Source: Lentzea flava (GTDB lineage Bacteria; Actinomycetota; Actinomycetes; Mycobacteriales; Pseudonocardiaceae). Taken from it: a DNA stretch of 64,000 nt. Both the position numbers and the translations under genes were made by a program. Under the pieces are notes generated by a model. That model had not been told where the DNA came from and did not search any database. It saw nothing but the letters and a program-made list of their open reading frames with translations. Shown in pieces: positions 59,495 through 64,000 of the stretch; the stretch's first letter is position 1, and every line of letters begins with the position of its first letter. The stretch lies in NCBI RefSeq assembly GCF_014648475.1, contig NZ_BMRE01000039.1, forward strand, positions 1-64,000, read 5' to 3'.

Positions 59495-60352
59495 TCAACC
59501 GCGTGTGAGGATCTTCACCCGCAGCGCCAGCCCTGCCTTCACCAGCAACCGGAACGGCGCCCACAGCGCGCCCTGGTGCCGGTCGGCGAGGTAGCGGTAG
59601 GCGCTGCGGTGGTGCTCGCGCAGCATCCGGTCCGACGACCGCGCGGTGGCGTGACCGCCGATGTGGGTGACCTCGGCGTCGGGCACGTAGACGCACTGCC
59701 AGCCGGCCTTGGTGACCCGCTCGCCGAGGTCCACGTCCTCGAAGTACATGAAGTAGCGCTCGTCGAAGCCCTTGACCGAGTCGAAGGCCTCGCGCCGCAT
59801 CAGGAAGCAGCTGCCCGACAGCCACCCGGCGGTCCGCTCGACCGGCGTCTTCTCCTGCCGGTACGCCCGCGTCCACGGGTTCGACTTCCAGAACGACCCG
59901 AACACCGCGTGCCCGAGACCACGCCCGATCGAGGGGAGCAGCCGCGCCGACGGGTAGACCTCACCGTTCGGCTCGCGGATCAGCGGCCCGAACATGCCGC
60001 CCCGAGGCCACCGGGACGCGGCCTCGATCAACGTGTCCACGCTGCCCGGCGCGAACTCGATGTCCGGGTTGGCGATCAGCACCCAGCCGACGTCCTGCCC
60101 GAACGCGGCCACACCGATGTTCGCCGCCCGGCCGTAACCGAGGTTTCCGCCGGTCGGCAGGAACGTGACGTGCTCGCGTTCCGCCGCGACCTGCTCCGGC
60201 ACGCCGTCGGTGGAACCGTTGTCGGCGAGGATCACCTGCACCGAGCGGGTGGTCGCCTTCGCGAGGGTGTCCACGAACGGTGCCAGCGTCTCGCCCGGCG
60301 AGTACGTGACCGTCACGACACCAAGTCCGTCGCCGTAGTTCACGCGCGACAC
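59495..60352 (-). CDS. wbbL: WbbL-type rhamnosyltransferase
   Basis: 285 residues from a GTG (60352; another GTG at 60343). GT2 family: VTVTYSPGETLAPFVDTLA, DNGSTDGVPEQVA, GNLGYGRAANIGVAA, VLIANPDIEFAPG, SGSCFLMRREAFDSVKGFDERYFMYFEDVDLGERV and EVTHIGGHATARSSDRMLREHHRSAYRYLADRH. It closely matches mycobacterial WbbL, which adds L-rhamnose from dTDP-rhamnose to GlcNAc-PP-decaprenol, the linker of arabinogalactan. This fits rmlB and rmlD in the window. Confidence 0.88.
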   Translation of the reverse strand: MSRVNYGDGLGVVTVTYSPGETLAPFVDTLAKATTRSVQVILADNGSTDGVPEQVAAEREHVTFLPTGGNLGYGRAANIGVAAFGQDVGWVLIANPDIEFAPGSVDTLIEAASRWPRGGMFGPLIREPNGEVYPSARLLPSIGRGLGHAVFGSFWKSNPWTRAYRQEKTPVERTAGWLSGSCFLMRREAFDSVKGFDERYFMYFEDVDLGERVTKAGWQCVYVPDAEVTHIGGHATARSSDRMLREHHRSAYRYLADRHQGALWAPFRLLVKAGLALRVKILTRG

Positions 60353-60368
60353 AGTAGTGGCTCGCGAT

Positions 60369-61517
60369 TCACCGGCGGCGGCGCACCAGCACCGCCCGCT
60401 CGTAGGCGAGCCGGTGGCGGTCGGCACTCACCGCCCAGGAGAAGTCCTTCGCGCGTTGCTGTCCGGAAGCTGCCAGGGCCGAGCGGCGGGCGGGATCGTC
60501 CAGCAGATCGGCGATCGCCGCCGCGATGTCCCCCGCTCCGACACCGCAGTAGGCGACCGCCTCGCCACCGACCTCGGGCAGCGACAGTCTTCGGGTCGTG
60601 AGCACGCACGCGCCGCACGCCATCGCTTCGAGCACCGGCAGGCCGAAGCCCTCGCCGAGCGACGGGTAGGCGACCAGCTGGGCACCGCCGAGAAAGCCCG
60701 CGAGCTGTTCGAACGGCAGGTAGCCCGCCCTGATCACGCGGATCCGGTGCGGCACCGAGTCGAGCGCCCGTTCGACCTGGCTGTCCCAGCCGGGCTGACC
60801 GGCGAGCACGAGCGCGGGCGGGTCGGTGCGGCCGACCATCGCCTGGGCGAACCCGCGGATCAGCGCCGGGACGTTCTTGCGCGGTTCCAACGCACCGAGG
60901 AACGCCACGTACGGCGTGTCCCCCAACGACAGCGTCCGCCGCACCGTGGTGATCTCGTCCGGCGACGGCGGGTGGAAGCGCTCGGTGTCGACGCCGTGCT
61001 GCGCGATGTGCAGGACGCGGCTGTCGGCTCCGGCGACGCGCACCAGTTCGTCGGACGTCGCCTGCGACGGCACCACGCACAGATCCGCGCGCTTCAACGA
61101 GGCGCGGGTCCATGCGCGGAAGAAGCGCGCCTTGACCGACGAGTGCAGCACCGGGTCGGTGAAGAACGTGGCGTCGTGCAGCGTCACGACCGAAGCGGCC
61201 TTGCTGGCCAACGGAAGCGTGTAGTGCGGTGAGTGCACGACGTCGACGCCGAGCGACCGCACCAGGCGCGGCAACGTCGTCTGCTCCCAGGCCAGCCGGG
61301 CTGTCCTGGTGGCGACGGCGTCAGCGGCCCGCACGACGCGGGCGTTCGGCGCGATCTTGGTGAAGAGCTCTTCGTCGCGCGGCTGACACACGACGGACAG
61401 CTTGGCGCCGTCGGCGTCCAGTGCCGCGACGAGCGAATCCACGTAACGGCCGACGCCACCCCGGTCTGCGGGGACCGCGGTGGCGTCGATCAGCACGCTG
61501 GGTTCGGCGGTCGGCAC
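60369..61517 (-). CDS. GT4-family glycosyltransferase
   Basis: 382 residues from GTG. It has a short N-terminal acceptor domain (AVPADRGGVGRYVDSLVAAL), then VVHSPHYTLPLASKAASVVTLHD, VLHIAQHGVDTERF, YVAFLGALEPRKNVPALIRGF, and SLGEGFGLPVLEAMACGACVLTTRRLSLPEV. GT-B fold with the E-x7-E donor motif. A mannosyl- or related transfer on the same glycan is likely. Overlaps nothing; 16 bases before the WbbL gene. Confidence 0.9.
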   Translation of the reverse strand: MPTAEPSVLIDATAVPADRGGVGRYVDSLVAALDADGAKLSVVCQPRDEELFTKIAPNARVVRAADAVATRTARLAWEQTTLPRLVRSLGVDVVHSPHYTLPLASKAASVVTLHDATFFTDPVLHSSVKARFFRAWTRASLKRADLCVVPSQATSDELVRVAGADSRVLHIAQHGVDTERFHPPSPDEITTVRRTLSLGDTPYVAFLGALEPRKNVPALIRGFAQAMVGRTDPPALVLAGQPGWDSQVERALDSVPHRIRVIRAGYLPFEQLAGFLGGAQLVAYPSLGEGFGLPVLEAMACGACVLTTRRLSLPEVGGEAVAYCGVGAGDIAAAIADLLDDPARRSALAASGQQRAKDFSWAVSADRHRLAYERAVLVRRRR

Positions 61518-61576
61518 GATCAGCTAGCGTAATGTCAGTTGCGAATGCGTTTAGCGGGAATGCGCCAATCCGGTCG

Positions 61577-62548
61577 TTACAGGTGCGTGTCCCAGACACC
61601 TCGTGCGGTCTTTTCCCAGGTGAACTCACTCGCGCGGGTGATACCGGCCGCGACGGTGTGATGCGGATCCATCAGCACTTCCCGCAAACCTTCCGTCAAA
61701 GAGCCCAGATCCCCGCGCCGAACGGCGGTTCCGGCACCGCCGGCGACCTCGACGAGAGCGGGGTCGTCGGAGTGCACGACGGGCACGCCCGCGGCCATCG
61801 CCTCCAGCACCGGCAGCCCGAAACCCTCGGCCAGACTGGGTGCGGCGAGCACCGTCGCACCGGCCAGCACCGACGCCAGCCGTTCGTCGGAAACCTTGCC
61901 CAGCAACGTGACGTGCGGTGCGCGCAGATCAACACCGCCCCAGCCCTGCGGACCGATCACGACCAACGGCACGTCGAGCTGCTCGGTCGCCTTCACCAGC
62001 AGGTCGAAGCCCTTGCGCGGCTCGATCGTGCCGATGGCGAGCACGTAGCGTCCTGGAAGATCGCCTGGTTTCTCACCCACCAGCCTGGTGACCCCGTTGG
62101 GCACCACGTGCACCGGAACTTCGACGCGCACGTGGTCGCGCAGTTGGTCTGCGACGGCGTTTGTCGGCACGACCAGTGCTTTCGCCTCGGTGGCGGCTCT
62201 TGCGATGACCTTGCGGTGCCACGCGACACCGCGCGGCGTCAGCGTCTCCGGATGCGTCCACGGCACCACGTCGTGCACCGTCACCACGGCACCCGGCAGT
62301 GGGGCGAGCGGCGTGGGGGCGTGCACGTGCGGGCCGAGCTTCGGCGGCAGTCCTCGCTCCCACAACGCCACCAACGCCCGGCGGGGCAGCCTGATCACGC
62401 GGTCCGCGTTCGCCGTCGCCGCGGTGGTCACCCTCCAGCCGCCGGGCGCGGTCTCCCGCAGGGCCTTCAGCAGTTCGGCCGTGTAGCGGCCGGTGCCGCC
62501 GGGGACGGGGGCGTTGAGTTGCTCGGTCAGCACTACGAGCTCTGGCAC
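61577..62548 (-). CDS. GT4-family glycosyltransferase
   Basis: 323 residues from the GTG at 62548; the longer GTG at 62578 would overlap the divergent gene start at 62569. Motifs: VVLTEQLNAPVPGGTGRYTAELLK, VVTVHDVVPWTHPETLTPRG, VHVVPNGVTRLV, RYVLAIGTIEPRKGFDLLVKA and SLAEGFGLPVLEAMAAGVPVVHSD. It is similar to, but shorter than, the two other GT4 enzymes in the cluster. Probably adds one sugar to a lipid-linked glycan. Confidence 0.88.
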   Translation of the reverse strand: MPELVVLTEQLNAPVPGGTGRYTAELLKALRETAPGGWRVTTAATANADRVIRLPRRALVALWERGLPPKLGPHVHAPTPLAPLPGAVVTVHDVVPWTHPETLTPRGVAWHRKVIARAATEAKALVVPTNAVADQLRDHVRVEVPVHVVPNGVTRLVGEKPGDLPGRYVLAIGTIEPRKGFDLLVKATEQLDVPLVVIGPQGWGGVDLRAPHVTLLGKVSDERLASVLAGATVLAAPSLAEGFGLPVLEAMAAGVPVVHSDDPALVEVAGGAGTAVRRGDLGSLTEGLREVLMDPHHTVAAGITRASEFTWEKTARGVWDTHL

Positions 62549-62568
62549 GTCGCGTACCGTCTCACGCC

Positions 62569-63477
62569 GTGTCGGCACTCAGCACCGTGGTGGTCGTGAC
62601 GTGGCGCGGACGTGACCACATCACGGCCTGCCTGGACGCTCTCGCAGCCCAGAAGAGTCCACACAGGACGATCGTCGTCGACAACGCGTCCGACGACGGC
62701 ACAGCCGCGTTGATCAGCGGGCATGAGGTCGTGCGGCTGCCGCGCAACCGCGGTTACGCCGGCGGGCTGGCCGCCGTGCTCGGCATGATCGACACCCCGT
62801 ACGTGGCGTGGCTCAACGACGACGCCGTGCCGGATCCGTCGTGGCTGAGCGAGCTGGAGAACGCGCTGGAGGCCGAACCGGACGCGGCCGCCGCCACCTC
62901 GTCGATCCTGCTGACGGACGGCTCGACGCAGTCCGTCGGTGTGGCGCTGACCGCGGCCGGCTACGGCAAGGACGTCGTGCTCGCCGGGCGCGAGGTGTTC
63001 GGGTTCTGCGGCGGCGCCGCCTTGCTGCGGACGTCCGTGCTGCGCGCGGTGGGCGGTGTGCCGGCCGACTTCTTCTGCTACTACGAGGACACCGACACGG
63101 CCTGGCGGTTGCGGCTGGCCGGGCACCGGGTGATCTCGGTCGGACCGGCGCGGGTGCGGCACCGGCACGGGGCGAGCACGCGGCCGGGTTCTCCGCTCTT
63201 CCACCGGTGGAACGAGCGCAACCGGTTGCTCATGCTGTTCCGGTGTGCGCCGATTCTGGTGGCGTTGCGCGAGTTCGCGCGGTTTCTGGTGATCACGGCG
63301 TTGCTGCCGGTGCGCAGGAGCGTGCCCGACGCGGCGAACTTCCGGATCGGGCTGCGGTTGCGGGTGATCGGCGAGGTGCTGCTCAGAACGCCGGTGACCC
63401 TCGTCCAGCGACTCGTGATCGGCGCGCGGTCGAAGATCACCCGCGGTGTGGTGTGGCGGGACTGGGCAGGGCGTTAG
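62569..63477 (+). CDS. GT2-family glycosyltransferase
   Basis: 302 residues from GTG. GT-A fold: STVVVVTWRGRDHITACLDALAA, IVVDNASDDGTAALI, VRLPRNRGYAGGLAAVLG, VAWLNDDAVPDPSWLSELE and DFFCYYEDTDTAWRLRLAGHRV. C-terminal region basic and helical, with a likely membrane-associating segment. It is probably a rhamnosyl- or related transferase. Divergent from the GT4 gene, with the two starts overlapping the intergenic strip. Confidence 0.9.
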   Translation: MSALSTVVVVTWRGRDHITACLDALAAQKSPHRTIVVDNASDDGTAALISGHEVVRLPRNRGYAGGLAAVLGMIDTPYVAWLNDDAVPDPSWLSELENALEAEPDAAAATSSILLTDGSTQSVGVALTAAGYGKDVVLAGREVFGFCGGAALLRTSVLRAVGGVPADFFCYYEDTDTAWRLRLAGHRVISVGPARVRHRHGASTRPGSPLFHRWNERNRLLMLFRCAPILVALREFARFLVITALLPVRRSVPDAANFRIGLRLRVIGEVLLRTPVTLVQRLVIGARSKITRGVVWRDWAGR

Positions 63478-63479
63478 CC

Positions 63480-63887
63480 TCACATGTCTCCGCTGAGGCG
63501 CTGCGACAGCGAGCTCCGCGTCTGCTGGTGGTTCGAGACGGTCGGGATCACACCCGGCTGCACGACCTGAGTGATCTCCGCGTCGTCCGCGACCGGCTTC
63601 GGCTGCGCGGGCCTCGGCTGCTGCTGCGGCGGCATCTGCTGCATCGGCTGCTGGGCGGGCATCGGCTGGGGAGGCCGCTGCTGCCCGAGCTGCCCCATCT
63701 GCCCTGGCGGCAGGATCATCGTCGAGTCCGGGTCCAGCCGCGGGTCCACGGCGTTGACCAGCGTGCGAGGGATCTGGAGCGTGTCGGACGCGTCCATCGG
63801 GGACGTCATGTTGTCCGGCGTCACGATGTTCCGCCCACGTGCGCGGGCGCGGGCGAGCATGGCGTCGGCCCGGTCGCGGGGGTCCAT
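63480..63887 (-). CDS. Gln/Pro-rich protein of unknown function
   Basis: 135 residues. N-terminal charged helix DPRDRADAMLARARARGRNIVTP, then TSPMDASDTLQIPRTLVNAVDP. A low-complexity PQQ/QMP stretch of about 40 residues (about 66-105) precedes a short helical end SSLSQRLSGDM. No membrane segment or enzyme motif. Conserved-looking helix plus disordered linker suggests a scaffold or regulator. Convergent with the GT2 gene (2-base gap). Confidence 0.6.
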   Translation of the reverse strand: MDPRDRADAMLARARARGRNIVTPDNMTSPMDASDTLQIPRTLVNAVDPRLDPDSTMILPPGQMGQLGQQRPPQPMPAQQPMQQMPPQQQPRPAQPKPVADDAEITQVVQPGVIPTVSNHQQTRSSLSQRLSGDM

Positions 63888-63974
63888 GTCGGATTTAGCT
63901 CCTTGCCGGGACCAGATCCCGTATGACGATCTGCTTCGTGTCAGAGTATTCCGTCGAACGGCTCGCTGTAACGC

Positions 63975-63982
63975 GGAGGAGG
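63975..63982 (+). promoter_or_regulatory. ribosome binding site of edge gene
   Basis: GGAGGAGG, with a 6-nt spacer to the GTG at 63989, is an unusually strong site and supports the call of a gene starting at the window edge. Confidence 0.6.
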
Positions 63983-63988
63983 AAAAAG

Positions 63989-64000
63989 GTGCACGGCGTC
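63989..64000 (+). CDS. partial gene at right edge
   Basis: Only GTG and three further codons (reading M-H-G-V) fall in the window, after a strong ribosome binding site. In mycobacteria a mannose-1-phosphate guanylyltransferase gene lies beside wbbL, and this could be its counterpart, but four residues cannot show it. Confidence 0.4.

Noticed and set aside
1..64000. CRISPR arrays, tRNA/rRNA genes, insertion sequences or prophage genes
   Set aside because: No regularly spaced repeats, cloverleaf-like segments, transposase motifs or phage genes were recognised while reading both strands. A covariance-model search would be needed to exclude small RNAs.

Overview
The window is high-GC, densely coded actinobacterial chromosome with many GTG/TTG starts and frequent 4-base start/stop overlaps. 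Gene content and order resemble the Mycobacterium tuberculosis lpdA-accA3-maf-accE5-accD5-birA-purK/purE-fadE25-LCP-rmlD-wbbL region. Added to this are DUF3558 lipoproteins, ESX accessory genes, ALF-repeat proteins and sortase genes, which together suggest a filamentous Pseudonocardiales bacterium (Lentzea/Saccharothrix/Actinosynnema type). That placement is inferred from gene content only. I saw no rRNA, tRNA, CRISPR array or insertion sequence.

Layout. 1-2058: a minus-strand surface operon with a class F sortase, a secreted two-repeat protein ending in an APDTG motif, and a second sortase-like lipoprotein lacking the expected His and Arg. 2111-4074: flavoprotein reductase LpdA and a gamma-glutamylcyclotransferase-like gene. 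4075-6448: an ESX substrate/chaperone set (WXG/PE-like, PPE-like, EspG). 6546-8859: a DUF3558 lipoprotein, GNAT, HAD fusion and DUF1707 protein. 8890-20617: acyl-CoA carboxylase genes (accA3, accE5, accD5) with birA, maf, transporters, an HMG-CoA-lyase-like gene and a MaoC hydratase. 20716-24194: a second ESX-linked module carrying a TNT-type NAD glycohydrolase toxin and a translationally coupled immunity gene. 24175-28019: hisN, a two-component system and tandem GtrA genes. 28129-31243: a 735-residue sigma factor/zinc finger/transmembrane/extracellular fusion and a degenerate GGDEF protein. 31353-33453: a GntR(YtrA)-ABC operon. 33498-36412: purK, purE and an acyl-CoA dehydrogenase.

36513-40679 holds small secreted or regulatory genes, including an ArsR-SRPBCC pair with two tandem palindromic operators, a trypsin-like protease and a META lipoprotein. 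40743-48517 is an ALF-repeat locus: a 1396-residue secreted protein ending in a RelA/SpoT-like toxin domain, a small probable immunity gene 11 bases downstream, an upstream ALF protein with Trp every 14 residues, and a divergent ALF/ricin-lectin protein. From 48700 to the right edge lies cell-envelope synthesis: DoxX, a TIGR03089 protein, two LCP ligases, rmlB, rmlD and six glycosyltransferases including a WbbL-type rhamnosyltransferase and a GT2-GT4 fusion. A further plus-strand gene begins at the edge.

The most novel items are the ALF/RelA-SpoT toxin locus, the one-polypeptide membrane sigma factor, and the sortase/pseudosortase operon. Start codons were chosen from Shine-Dalgarno spacing, signal peptides and overlaps. 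Functions are family assignments read by eye, without database searches.
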